DNA from: JABDGV01 sp964577935
Lineage (GTDB): Bacteria; Chlamydiota; Chlamydiia; Chlamydiales; FEN-1388
Reading direction: 5' to 3'
DNA: 64,000 nucleotides
NCBI GenBank assembly: GCA_964577935.1
Contig: CAZOAJ010000010.1
Span: 1-64,000 of the forward strand
Each line of letters opens with the position of its first letter. The first letter of the stretch is position 1. The notes below the pieces were generated by a model. That model was not told the DNA's origin and ran no database searches. It was given only the letters and a program-made list of their open reading frames with translations. The translations under genes were made by a program, and so were the position numbers. Shown here in pieces: positions 9,073 through 17,455 of this stretch.

Positions 9073-9804
9073 ATGAAAAGCATTATCCTACTTATGCTTC
9101 TGCCATTTTCTCTTTTTGCTTCTTCTGATTTAGAGATGCTCCAGGCGATCTCACAAGAACGATACCCCTATGCTCTTCCAAAGCTACCCTACCCGTATGA
9201 ATCTCTTGAGCCTACACTTGATACAGAAACAATGCATCTACATCACGACAAACATCATGCAAACTATGTAGACAATCTAAACAAGGCGCTTGCAAATCCT
9301 GATCTTGTATTCGAGCAAAGCTGGACTCTTAATGAGCTCATTGAACGAGGTATGAGACTTCCGGCTCCAGTGCATAATAATGCAGGAGGACACTGGAACC
9401 ATAGCTTTTTCTGGATCATGATGACTCCTGATGCCTCAAAGCATGTTATACCTACAAGGCTTGAAAAGGCACTAGAAACATCATTTGGATCAATAATCAG
9501 ATTCAAAGAACTTTTTAAGCAAGCAGGCCTTGCCCGTCTGGGCTCTGGATGGGATTGGCTTATTATGAAGCCTGATGGAACCCTCGATATCGTTTCAACA
9601 GCGAATCAAGACAACCCAATGATGCATGGAGTCGAATCTCCGGGAGTACCTCTTCTGACCTGCGACGTCTGGGAACATGCTTATTACTTGAAGTACAAAA
9701 ATCGGAGAGATGATTTTTTGAGTCATTATTGGGATGTTGTTAATTGGAAATTCGTCGATGAGTTATATGGAATTGCGCTTCAAAACAGTCAAAAAAAAAT
9801 CTAG
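9073..9804 (+). CDS. sodA: Exported superoxide dismutase, Mn-type signature
   Basis: A 243-residue Fe/Mn superoxide dismutase. Residues 1-17 are a signal peptide (MKSIILLMLLPFSLFAS). The metal ligands are visible: His in MHLHHDKHHANYV, His in NHSFFW, and Asp and His in DVWEHAYYLKY. The residues near the metal, NNAGGHWNH and STANQDNP, follow the Mn-enzyme pattern (Gly, and Gln in ANQD) rather than the Fe pattern. The enzyme converts superoxide to oxygen and hydrogen peroxide. Export would place it in the periplasm or outside, where it would meet host-derived superoxide. It lies 42 bases after elbB, with an AGGAG-like site (CATCAGGAGCATATC) before the ATG, and 9 bases before the antiporter gene. 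Confidence 0.93.
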   Translation: MKSIILLMLLPFSLFASSDLEMLQAISQERYPYALPKLPYPYESLEPTLDTETMHLHHDKHHANYVDNLNKALANPDLVFEQSWTLNELIERGMRLPAPVHNNAGGHWNHSFFWIMMTPDASKHVIPTRLEKALETSFGSIIRFKELFKQAGLARLGSGWDWLIMKPDGTLDIVSTANQDNPMMHGVESPGVPLLTCDVWEHAYYLKYKNRRDDFLSHYWDVVNWKFVDELYGIALQNSQKKI

Positions 9805-9813
9805 TACCACTCT

Positions 9814-11505
9814 ATGGAAACCAATCTGCAGATTGTCGGAATAATAACTATTGGCTTTACGCTAGCAAGCATCTTTGGCTTTATATGCCAAAAGCTTCGC
9901 TTTCCTTCGATTATTGGATATCTTCTAGCTGGGTATTTAATCGGCCCCTATTCACCTGGGTTTGTGGCCGACCTCAAACTCTCAGAGCAACTTGCAGAAA
10001 TTGGCGTTATTCTAATGCTTTTCGGCGTCGGAATGCACTTTAAGATTCAGGATCTCATAAGTGTAAAACAAATTGCAATCCCTGGAGCTATTGTCCAAAC
10101 AGTTATGGCTATTACGTGTAGCACCTATTTGGTCCACTCTGTGTTAGGATTCTCAATTGAAACTGGCGTCATTCTCGGTATTGCAATCGGTGTATCCAGT
10201 ACGGTGGTGCTCGTACGTGTTTTAACAGATAATAATTTGGTTCAAACTCCTGCAGGGCACATAGCGATCGGCTGGACAATTGTTGAAGACATCATAACCG
10301 TTGTGGCACTTCTTCTTCTCCCGATGCTAGCTTCGTACACAAATAATATCCACACACAAACCTCAAACCTTATTTTTTCGCTTTTGGTAATGCTTGTAAA
10401 GTTCGCTCTTCTAGCATTCATCATGTTTACGTGGGGACACCGTATAGCTGACTATCTTCTGAGAAGCGTAAGTCGACTCAGATCACATGAGTTATTTACT
10501 CTTTCGGTGTTAGCTCTTGTTTTCGTGATCGCAACAGGGTCTTCATTACTTTTTGGAACATCGATCGCTTTAGGAGCATTTATTGCCGGAATTGTAATTG
10601 GACAAACGGACACAAGCCATCAAGCTTCAGCAAATGCTCTCCCATTACGAGAGGTTTTTGCGGTTATTTTCTTTCTTTCTGTAGGAATGCTGTTTAACCC
10701 AAAAGCCATTTATGAACACTTCTCATTATTCATTGCGATTTTGGGCATCATACTTCTCATGAAGCCTCTTGCAGCATATTTAACGGTTATTTTTTTTCGA
10801 TACCCTAAGAAAATTGCACTTATTATCTCACTTGCAATTACACAAATTGGTGAATTTTCATTCATATTTGCAGAAGAAGCACTTAGATATAACCTGATGG
10901 ACGAAAGCAACTACCATATTTTGGTTGCATGCGGATTTGTATCTATAATAATAAATCCTCTTCTCTTTAACCTTACTTCGTTATTAAGCAAAAGCACCTT
11001 TGAAAAGAGATCTCACCGTCCATTTCGATATCGCCTCTTAAAACAGGTGCCTAAGAAGCTACGACGATTATTTGCCTCTCGTATATATGAAACACCTCCA
11101 GTAGTTATCGTGGGATATGGGCCAGTAGGAGAAGCTGTCACAAGGGTAATTGAAGACTATAAAATTCAACCGATCATCATTGAACAAAATATTGATATCA
11201 TTCCTTTGATAAAAGAAACGAACCGAAAGGTTATCTACGGGGATGCTACTATGCCTAGTATCTTAGATGCTGTGCATATTCATAAGGCAAAATTACTTAT
11301 CATCACGGTTCATGAAACAAAAATTGCTCTCGAGATTATCAAGTCAGCCTATTTGATCAATCCAGACATTAAAATACTATCTCGCATTTCATATATCTCA
11401 GAAGAACCTCTCATGAAAGAGTGGAATGTCGATTTTGTTTGTGGTGAAAGAGAATCGGCTCATGCATTTACAAGAGCCGTAAAAAAAATGGCGCTCAATC
11501 TATAG
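9814..11505 (+). CDS. CPA2-type monovalent cation:proton antiporter with TrkA-N domain
   Basis: A 563-residue membrane protein. Residues 1 to ~385 form about a dozen transmembrane segments of the Na+/H+ exchanger fold (FPSIIGYLLAGYLIGPYSPG, LFGVGMHFKIQDL, GVSSTVVLVRVL, LGAFIAGIVIGQTD). Residues ~430-563 are a TrkA-N / RCK-type Rossmann domain (VVIVGYGPVGEAVTRVIEDY, VIYGDATMPSILDAV). This layout is that of KefB/KefC/YbaL, which exchange K+ or Na+ for protons across the inner membrane under nucleotide control. The sequence does not decide the ion. It is the last gene of the packed operon that includes the superoxide dismutase and ElbB, which suggests (inference) a link to oxidative or electrophile stress, as for Kef systems. 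Confidence 0.88.
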   Translation: METNLQIVGIITIGFTLASIFGFICQKLRFPSIIGYLLAGYLIGPYSPGFVADLKLSEQLAEIGVILMLFGVGMHFKIQDLISVKQIAIPGAIVQTVMAITCSTYLVHSVLGFSIETGVILGIAIGVSSTVVLVRVLTDNNLVQTPAGHIAIGWTIVEDIITVVALLLLPMLASYTNNIHTQTSNLIFSLLVMLVKFALLAFIMFTWGHRIADYLLRSVSRLRSHELFTLSVLALVFVIATGSSLLFGTSIALGAFIAGIVIGQTDTSHQASANALPLREVFAVIFFLSVGMLFNPKAIYEHFSLFIAILGIILLMKPLAAYLTVIFFRYPKKIALIISLAITQIGEFSFIFAEEALRYNLMDESNYHILVACGFVSIIINPLLFNLTSLLSKSTFEKRSHRPFRYRLLKQVPKKLRRLFASRIYETPPVVIVGYGPVGEAVTRVIEDYKIQPIIIEQNIDIIPLIKETNRKVIYGDATMPSILDAVHIHKAKLLIITVHETKIALEIIKSAYLINPDIKILSRISYISEEPLMKEWNVDFVCGERESAHAFTRAVKKMALNL

Positions 11506-11515
11506 GTTTTGCAAA

Positions 11516-11911
11516 TTAAGGCGAATTCTTAAGCATTTCTTTGCATCGGTCATAGATTGAAGAGATCCTGTTATTAGTATAACTACAAACATCTGTTACA
11601 TTTTGAGTCGTTCGCTCAAAGCTTTGATACCTAGCAGCTGAAGAATTGCCTTTTATTATCAATCCCACATTGATCACTAGATCAAGAATAAAATTTCTCC
11701 ATGGATAGTCCCTGCGAGGCCTCGAGCATAATTTTATGGCAGTTGCTGTAAGTCGAGCGGCACCTATACCCCAAAGGAGGGCCCCCGTAATCGAATATGG
11801 AGCGGTTTCAAAACACTCCACATATTGACCACATGTAGCAAGGCATTCTTCGCTCGCGACAATCGACTCCTGTAGCCTGTTAGCTGCATACGTAACAATT
11901 TTTCCAAACAT
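11516..11911 (-). CDS. Hypothetical protein, 131 residues
   Basis: Convergent with the antiporter gene and only 10 bases from its stop. The protein has a moderately hydrophobic centre (GALLWGIGAARLTATAI and FILDLVINVGLII) separated by a basic stretch (CSRPRRDYPWRN), with five cysteines including a C-x4-C-x3-C-x5-C spacing near the N-terminus (residues 23-37). It could be a small membrane-associated protein with two short hairpin helices. I do not recognise a family. It starts at a good ATG and ends close to the neighbour, which favours a real gene, but the evidence is only the open frame. Confidence 0.5.
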   Translation of the reverse strand: MFGKIVTYAANRLQESIVASEECLATCGQYVECFETAPYSITGALLWGIGAARLTATAIKLCSRPRRDYPWRNFILDLVINVGLIIKGNSSAARYQSFERTTQNVTDVCSYTNNRISSIYDRCKEMLKNSP

Positions 11912-11972
11912 CTTGATTACTTGGGTTGGATGATCCAGAAGGTCTATGCTGCTATATAAGCTCTACATAGCA

Positions 11973-12950
11973 TCAATTGAGCTCAACTGAAGATTCGCTG
12001 AACTCTCCTATCGAACGAAACTTCTGCTGTCTTTGCTCTAGCAATAAAGGAATAGGAATATTTTTAAGAGCCTTCCACGTGTCAACAACAAAACGTGTCA
12101 CATCATTATAAACCTCTTGAGGCTTATAATGAGCACCGCCTAAAGGCTCTTTGATGACAGAATCAACTATATTAAACTGGGCAAGATCTTCTACGTGCAT
12201 CTTCAACGTTTCGGCAGCTTGCTGTTTTTTATTCGTGTCTTTCCAAAGGATAGAAGCGCATCCCTCAGGACTAATCACTGAATAATAGGAGTGCTCAAGC
12301 ATTCCGATTTCATCACCAATGGCCATTCCAAGGGCTCCACCTGAACAGCCTTCTCCAATAACGAGCACAATAATAGGAGTCTCAATTTGAAACATTTGAA
12401 GGATATTTTCAGCAATCGCCCATCCCTGCCCTCTTTGTTCGGCTTCAAGACCTGGATATGCACCTGGAGTATCAATGAGAGAAAGGACCGGAATTCCCAT
12501 TTGAGCTGCCATCTTCATCAAGCGGAGCGCTTTTCGAAAGCCTTCAGGATTTAGCATCCCGAAATTACGTTTAATTCGATCATCCGTGTCATTGCCCTTC
12601 TCCTGCCCGATGACCATGAAAGGCTCGCCTTCAATTGTGCACAAACCTCCGACCACCGAGGCATCATCAGCAACAGCTCGATCCCCATGAAGCTCAAAAA
12701 AATTCTGACAAATGTTTGTAATATAATCGATTGAATGGGGGCGCTTTGGATGCCTACAAATGAGAACACGATCCCAAGGAGTTAGACTTGCATAGACCTG
12801 CTCCCGAAGCCCATCTAATTTTGACTCCATCTTCTTTATCTCCTGGATAAATAAGGGAGACTCTTTGGTTTGGCGTTTAAGGTGCTCAATAGTCTTTACA
12901 TACTCCGCAATTTGCTTTTCATGCGGAAGATAAGTATGTTGTGGCTCCAC
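11973..12950 (-). CDS. accA: Acetyl-CoA carboxylase carboxyltransferase subunit alpha
   Basis: A 325-residue protein of standard AccA length. With AccD it forms the carboxyltransferase that moves CO2 from carboxybiotin to acetyl-CoA, the first committed step of fatty-acid synthesis, in the cytosol. Landmarks: the N-terminal helix pair typical of the family, FELHGDRAVADDASVVGG, IDTPGAYPGLEAEQRGQG, GEGCSGGALGMAIGD (the oxyanion glycine-rich segment), and SVISPEGCASILWKD. It is followed upstream on the same strand by the YkuD and IHF genes (gaps of 44 and 13 bases). I recall the same order in C. trachomatis (CT265-CT267), which should be checked. Confidence 0.97.
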   Translation of the reverse strand: MEPQHTYLPHEKQIAEYVKTIEHLKRQTKESPLFIQEIKKMESKLDGLREQVYASLTPWDRVLICRHPKRPHSIDYITNICQNFFELHGDRAVADDASVVGGLCTIEGEPFMVIGQEKGNDTDDRIKRNFGMLNPEGFRKALRLMKMAAQMGIPVLSLIDTPGAYPGLEAEQRGQGWAIAENILQMFQIETPIIVLVIGEGCSGGALGMAIGDEIGMLEHSYYSVISPEGCASILWKDTNKKQQAAETLKMHVEDLAQFNIVDSVIKEPLGGAHYKPQEVYNDVTRFVVDTWKALKNIPIPLLLEQRQQKFRSIGEFSESSVELN

Positions 12951-12994
12951 TAAAATACCTTTGCTTGAATATCAAATTTATTGATCGAATTTAT

Positions 12995-14158
12995 CTATCT
13001 AACAGGACCAAGAAGAGAAACATCCCCCTTCAACAACTTTGATTGTTGCAAAGCGGGAATTATTTCTACAAATCCAGGCCTTGAAGAGATAATAGCATAA
13101 AGCTCTTCAATATCGGGAGACTTTAAACGAATACATCCATCGCTTTCAAAACGTCCCACACTTTCTGGATGATCAATTAATTGCCCATTATCAGCCCGAG
13201 ACCAAGGAGTCCCATGGATACCAAAACCTTTTGCAGGCTCGCTGCATCCAGCAATTTCTTTTTCAAATGGAAGCCATCTGGTACCGAAGACCTGAATTAG
13301 CTCCACCTTTTTCCCTTTATGAACTCCTGTCATGCCGGGGCGAAAGACTGCAACCCGCGTGCCTAAACGAAAAATCCCAAGAGGAGAAAGACATCCAGAA
13401 GCCTTTTCTGGGCTTATTCTACCCAAGCCTACCTGATAACTTTTCAAATAGTGAATATCTTGGGTGTTATTCGGCTGCTGAAGAACATAGAAAAGTTTAA
13501 GTATCCTTTCCTGGATACCAACCACCATAAGAAAGTAGAAGTTTTTATCTGTGCGTAAAACGGTAAAATTCTCCCCTTCGGAAACGGGTCGCTCTTTCGC
13601 AGACTTGCCGCCATTAAGGGACCGAAGGACAAAATCGACAGGTGTTTTGTAATGATTTGCATAATCGATCAGCCATGCTGAGCGCTTGGGTTTCCACGCC
13701 ACACGGCTGGAATAGCGTATTGTCTCAACAATGGGACAGCTTGATCCTGGTTGAAAAAGATCTTGCACATGATCATCTGTATCTTGAAACTGTTGAACGA
13801 CGGTACTTTGTGCAGTTCCTTGAGAAGGCTGATCTTCATCAATTGAGCTATTGGCAACTGGCTTCTTTGACTGGACCTGTGGGCAAGCACTTTCACCACT
13901 CTTGATGGAGGAGCTATTTTGAATAGACTCTAAGCCTATTTGATCAGATCTTTGTATGTCAGAAAGCGAGACCTCAAACACCTGCTTTTTATTCAACGGT
14001 TGATCGGAAAATCCATCCTGAGCTCGTTCTTGTGTTCTTTTTTGAACAACAGAACACGTCTCTCTATCAGATTTTTTTATCGTTTTAATGAGAGCTGCAA
14101 CACCAACGGCTCCAAAAAGCAAACTACAAACTAGTAAAAACACGCGCGGCAATGACAT
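12995..14158 (-). CDS. YkuD-type L,D-transpeptidase-like membrane-anchored protein
   Basis: A 387-residue protein. Residues 5-25 form a transmembrane anchor or uncleaved signal (VFLLVCSLLFGAVGVAALI). It is followed by ~120 polar, low-complexity residues and a C-terminal YkuD domain (about 235-375). The catalytic signature is intact: GFGIHGTPW and SDGCIRLKSPD, with the nucleophile Cys at about residue 342. YkuD enzymes join meso-diaminopimelate residues (3-3 cross-links) or attach proteins to peptidoglycan in the periplasm. The window also encodes DapB, DapA and DapL, so the substrate residue is made. It sits between accA and the IHF-like gene, where C. trachomatis has, as I recall, an uncharacterised gene (CT266). 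Transpeptidase activity is family knowledge, not shown here. Confidence 0.82.
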   Translation of the reverse strand: MSLPRVFLLVCSLLFGAVGVAALIKTIKKSDRETCSVVQKRTQERAQDGFSDQPLNKKQVFEVSLSDIQRSDQIGLESIQNSSSIKSGESACPQVQSKKPVANSSIDEDQPSQGTAQSTVVQQFQDTDDHVQDLFQPGSSCPIVETIRYSSRVAWKPKRSAWLIDYANHYKTPVDFVLRSLNGGKSAKERPVSEGENFTVLRTDKNFYFLMVVGIQERILKLFYVLQQPNNTQDIHYLKSYQVGLGRISPEKASGCLSPLGIFRLGTRVAVFRPGMTGVHKGKKVELIQVFGTRWLPFEKEIAGCSEPAKGFGIHGTPWSRADNGQLIDHPESVGRFESDGCIRLKSPDIEELYAIISSRPGFVEIIPALQQSKLLKGDVSLLGPVR

Positions 14159-14171
14159 ATCCTCTCAAACC

Positions 14172-14609
14172 TCACTCAGCTGGGATATTCGGCGATTCAC
14201 TTTCAATAACATCCTTCATCCTCTTTCCCGGGCTAAACTTAACAACCAGCTTCGGAGGAATTTTGATGGCAATAGAGGCTTTTTTGGGATTTCTCCCAAT
14301 TTTACCTCTTCTTTGGACTACTTCGAATACCCCAAAATCTCGGATCTCTATACGTGCACCTTGGGATAAAACATCAGTCATAGCATCCAAAAAGGCTTGT
14401 ATTATGTTTCGTACATCATTTGGATGAATTCCTTTTTCCTGTGAGATATAGCTTACAAGCTCTTTCTTCGTCCAGGTAGAAGGAACCCTTTTTCGACCAT
14501 AGTTTCCACCTCGAGAAGCATGCTGAGAACGACCTCCGCCACGAGCTTCCCCAGTGATGGAATCGCCTGAATTTTCCTGAGGGGCATCTCCCCTTTTGGA
14601 TTGTTTCAT
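14172..14609 (-). CDS. HU/IHF-family DNA-binding protein with Gly/Arg/Ser-rich N-terminal tail
   Basis: A 145-residue protein. Residues ~48-138 are a complete HU/IHF fold: TKKELVSYISQ helix, IEIRDFGVFEVVQRRGKIGRNP with the DNA-intercalating arm (GRNPKKASIAIKIP), and VVKFSPGKRMKDVI. HU and IHF bend DNA and compact the nucleoid. The first ~45 residues are an extra basic, glycine-rich tail (GEARGGGRSQHASRGGNYGRKR) not found in ordinary 90-100-residue HU proteins. It probably adds non-specific nucleic-acid binding. It is the first gene of a probable 14609-to-11973 unit with the YkuD and accA genes. Chlamydial homologues are usually labelled himD/ihfA; the subunit type cannot be told from sequence, so no symbol is given. 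Confidence 0.92.
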   Translation of the reverse strand: MKQSKRGDAPQENSGDSITGEARGGGRSQHASRGGNYGRKRVPSTWTKKELVSYISQEKGIHPNDVRNIIQAFLDAMTDVLSQGARIEIRDFGVFEVVQRRGKIGRNPKKASIAIKIPPKLVVKFSPGKRMKDVIESESPNIPAE

Positions 14610-14731
14610 GGCTATTATGGACCTTGTTCTTAAATCGACCGGATTTTCATTGCTCGTCTCTTTTCACTCAAGAGCTTAATTTCACGATCTGAGTAAATAA
14701 GAGAGTTTTTTATTTTAAGAAACCTCCACCC

Positions 14732-16027
14732 TCAAACGGCTTCGATCAAAAATCGATTCTTTTTACCGCAAGAGATGATGAGATAAACTCCTCCAATAAA
14801 ATCTTCTTCGCAAATTTTGAGTTGTTCATCGCTAACTTTTACGTTGTTGAGCGAAATACCTCCATTACGCAAAAGTCTTCGAGCTTCTGACTTACTTGGC
14901 ATAATCCCTGAAAGAACAGTAACGTCGATGAGAGAAATGGAAACAAGCTGATTTCGCGGCAACGTGGCTGTTTGAATTTCAGTCTTTAACTGAGTCATCG
15001 CATCAAAGGTCAGCTCAGCCTTATGTCCTGGATGAGCTAAAGCTGTGACTTTTTCTGCTTTATCAACTGCAGATTGACCATGAACAGCTTTTGTAACTTC
15101 ACGTGCAAGCACCTTTTGAACAGTATTGGGAATATATCCTTCCTGATTCATGCTCTTCTCAAGATGTAAAATTTCATCCATTTCAAGCATCGTCAGGGAC
15201 TTCAAAAGTTTGATAACATCGCGATCTTCGACACGTATGAAGTATTGATAAAATTCATAAGCTGAAAGCCTTTCTTCTGATAACCAAACGGCTCCTTTTT
15301 CTGACTTCCCAAACTTCTGCCCATCATTTTTTACGAGTAAGGGAAGAGTAACACCGTACACTTCTTTCCCATCAAGACGCCGGACAAGATCTGTTCCTGC
15401 GGTAATGTTTCCCCACTGGTCACTACCTCCTATCTGAACCTGAACACCATATTTTTTATGGAGATGATAGAAATCATATGCCTGAAGAAGTTGATAGCTA
15501 AATTCAGTATAACTTAACCCCTCTTCGGAATTCAGCCGTCCTTTAACCGAATCTTTTGAAAGCATAACGCCTAATCGAAAATACTTACCCACATCGCGAA
15601 GAAAATCGATATAGCTAAATTCTTTAAACCAATCGTAGTTATTCAGCACAACAGGAGCGGGTTCAGATCCTTGCGGGCGGAGAACCGCTTCAACATTTTT
15701 TCTAATACCAATAATGTTTTTCTGAAGATCATCTTCTGACAAGAAGGGTCGTTCAGTGCTTTTGCCCGAAGGATCTCCAATAAGCCCTGTAGCGCCTCCT
15801 ACAATAGCATATGGAGTATGCCCAAAGCGTTGAAACCATTTCAACCCCTGCAAAGCTATCAAGTTCCCTACATGAAGAGAATCGGCAGTCGGATCAAATC
15901 CACAGTATACCTTGAGCTTTTTTCCTTCTGACAACATCTTTTTAAGATCTTGACCCGTTATCGCATCAATAAGACCTCGCTCTTCCATATGATCGAGTAC
16001 TGTTGTCATCGAATTGGCTTCTTTCAT
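14732..16027 (-). CDS. tyrS: Tyrosyl-tRNA synthetase
   Basis: A class I aminoacyl-tRNA synthetase of about 431 residues, attaching tyrosine to tRNA-Tyr. Landmarks: FDPTADSLHVGNLIALQGL with the HIGH-type HVGN, the tyrosine pocket GGSDQWGNITAGTDL, the KMSKS-type KFGKSEKGAVW loop, and a C-terminal S4 RNA-binding domain (SKSEARRLLRNGGISLNNV). I chose the ATG at 16027 because AAGGTG lies about nine bases upstream. An upstream in-frame GTG at 16051 would add eight residues, and ATG at 16009 would remove six. Monocistronic by position; divergent from the AT-hook gene across a 201-base gap. Confidence 0.96.
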   Translation of the reverse strand: MKEANSMTTVLDHMEERGLIDAITGQDLKKMLSEGKKLKVYCGFDPTADSLHVGNLIALQGLKWFQRFGHTPYAIVGGATGLIGDPSGKSTERPFLSEDDLQKNIIGIRKNVEAVLRPQGSEPAPVVLNNYDWFKEFSYIDFLRDVGKYFRLGVMLSKDSVKGRLNSEEGLSYTEFSYQLLQAYDFYHLHKKYGVQVQIGGSDQWGNITAGTDLVRRLDGKEVYGVTLPLLVKNDGQKFGKSEKGAVWLSEERLSAYEFYQYFIRVEDRDVIKLLKSLTMLEMDEILHLEKSMNQEGYIPNTVQKVLAREVTKAVHGQSAVDKAEKVTALAHPGHKAELTFDAMTQLKTEIQTATLPRNQLVSISLIDVTVLSGIMPSKSEARRLLRNGGISLNNVKVSDEQLKICEEDFIGGVYLIISCGKKNRFLIEAV

Positions 16028-16228
16028 GAGTTGACACCTTGTACTATGCACTCAGGAACTATAAGAAAATAACTTGAAAAGTTCCTTAGCTCATGCCGTT
16101 TGAAAATGATATCCCATGATACTATCGAACTTTGAAGTTTTTCTCCTTAATTGTTATCAATTGTACTAAGGATCGCTTGCTGTATATAGCTAGAAAACAG
16201 GACAGGTCAACCCCAAGAATATACCAAC

Positions 16229-16561
16229 ATGCCTAATCGATACGCAAAAGAAAGTAAATCCATACGGAAAATTCGTCAGAAGGTGAAAGAAAAACTCAAG
16301 CTTGAAGCAAAAGCTATGGGGAAACGGACCTTGAAACAGGTTCAAAAAATCATTCATCTTCAAGCCGAGGCCCAGATCAATGAAGCGAAAGCTACAAAGA
16401 CCAAGAAGCGAGGACGCCCACGTAAACATACCCAAGAAGAAATAATTAACACGTTGAGAAGCAAGGTTCTTAGGCAAGTGTCTCAAGTAACTGAACAAGT
16501 TGAAAAAGTAACCGTTATATCAAAACGTATTCCTACATCAAATAATCCAATTCCTGAATGA
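16229..16561 (+). CDS. Small basic protein with AT-hook motif
   Basis: A 110-residue, strongly basic protein. Residues ~57-68 read KTKKRGRPRKHT, a textbook AT-hook core (RGRP flanked by basic residues) that inserts into the minor groove of AT-rich DNA. The N-terminal half is a charged helix rich in Lys and Glu (RKIRQKVKEKLKLEAK). No other domain is visible. Possible roles are a nucleoid-associated or regulatory protein, a chlamydial histone-like protein, or a secreted nucleomodulin. Isolated AT-hooks also occur in mobile-element proteins, but no transposase motif is seen here. The start ATG at 16229 is preceded by an AT-rich stretch without a strong ribosome binding site. Function beyond DNA binding is unknown. 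Confidence 0.65.
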   Translation: MPNRYAKESKSIRKIRQKVKEKLKLEAKAMGKRTLKQVQKIIHLQAEAQINEAKATKTKKRGRPRKHTQEEIINTLRSKVLRQVSQVTEQVEKVTVISKRIPTSNNPIPE

Positions 16562-16582
16562 TCTTAGGAAATAACAGTCCTA

Positions 16583-17353
16583 TTAAAAAGGATTTTCTTC
16601 ATCGATATAGATTGACTCTAAGCCAAAGACTTCTTGAAGGTGCCGCCCTAATAACTGTACGCCAGTCGTTTCAGTTGCTTTATGCCCGAAACAGAGAAAG
16701 TTTACCCCCTCTTCTTTCGCCATATGCCATATGGGCTCATCGGCCGTGCCAGTAATAAAACAATCAACCCTCTTTTCAATGGCTTCCGGAAAAAATCGAT
16801 GCCCAGAGCCAGTTATCATTGCTGCCGAATGAATAGGTCGATCAGAGGCTTTGACAAGCGTTCCTTGGACTCCCCAAATTTTTTGAAGGGTTTGATAGAG
16901 TTCTTCGACCGCAATGGGATGAAATAGCCCCTGAACACCTATAGCCATTCCTTTATAGAATCCAAAAGGTTTTAAGTCGTACCAGCCAAGTTTATTTGCA
17001 ATAGGCCATGCATTTCCTAAGGCAGTGTGAGCATCAATCGGAAGATGATAGCCATAAAGATGAATACCGGAGTTGATAAGAAGTTCAATTTTTCTTCGAA
17101 GAACCCCTCTTATATCGCTGATTGCTCCTCTTAAAAAAAGTCCATGATGAACAAAAAGAGCATCTATGTCTAATTCTTGAGCCTTTTTTATCACATTGAG
17201 AGAAGCAGTAACAGCCGTCCCAATTTTACGAATGGGTCTCGTTCCTTCAAATTGAAGTCCATTGATCGAACCATCATCAAAGCAATCAGCTTCAAGAAGT
17301 TTGTTGACATATCGCGAGAGTGTAGTATGATCCATTGTGCAATTAAGAGCCAT
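16583..17353 (-). CDS. Nif3/YbgI-like dinuclear metal-centre protein
   Basis: A 256-residue member of the NIF3 (DUF34) family, which forms toroidal hexamers with two metal ions per subunit; the reaction is not established, and a GTP cyclohydrolase I type 2 label is often attached. Metal-ligand blocks are visible: FVHHGLFLRG, GYHLPIDAHTALGN (His and Asp), and FGHKATETTGVQLL (His and Glu near the C-terminus). Convergent with the AT-hook gene (21 bases apart). In C. trachomatis a NIF3 gene lies, as I remember, a few genes from groEL (CT108 against CT110), consistent with this neighbourhood. The second in-frame ATG (residue 7) is an equally plausible start. Confidence 0.92.
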   Translation of the reverse strand: MALNCTMDHTTLSRYVNKLLEADCFDDGSINGLQFEGTRPIRKIGTAVTASLNVIKKAQELDIDALFVHHGLFLRGAISDIRGVLRRKIELLINSGIHLYGYHLPIDAHTALGNAWPIANKLGWYDLKPFGFYKGMAIGVQGLFHPIAVEELYQTLQKIWGVQGTLVKASDRPIHSAAMITGSGHRFFPEAIEKRVDCFITGTADEPIWHMAKEEGVNFLCFGHKATETTGVQLLGRHLQEVFGLESIYIDEENPF

Positions 17354-17455
17354 GTTAGGTAGTAAATATCACGCAAAATGACTAAATTGCCAATCAGATT
17401 CGATATCTGAATATATGTTCTTTGCAAATGTCAATCTTTACGACTGTGAGCCCTT

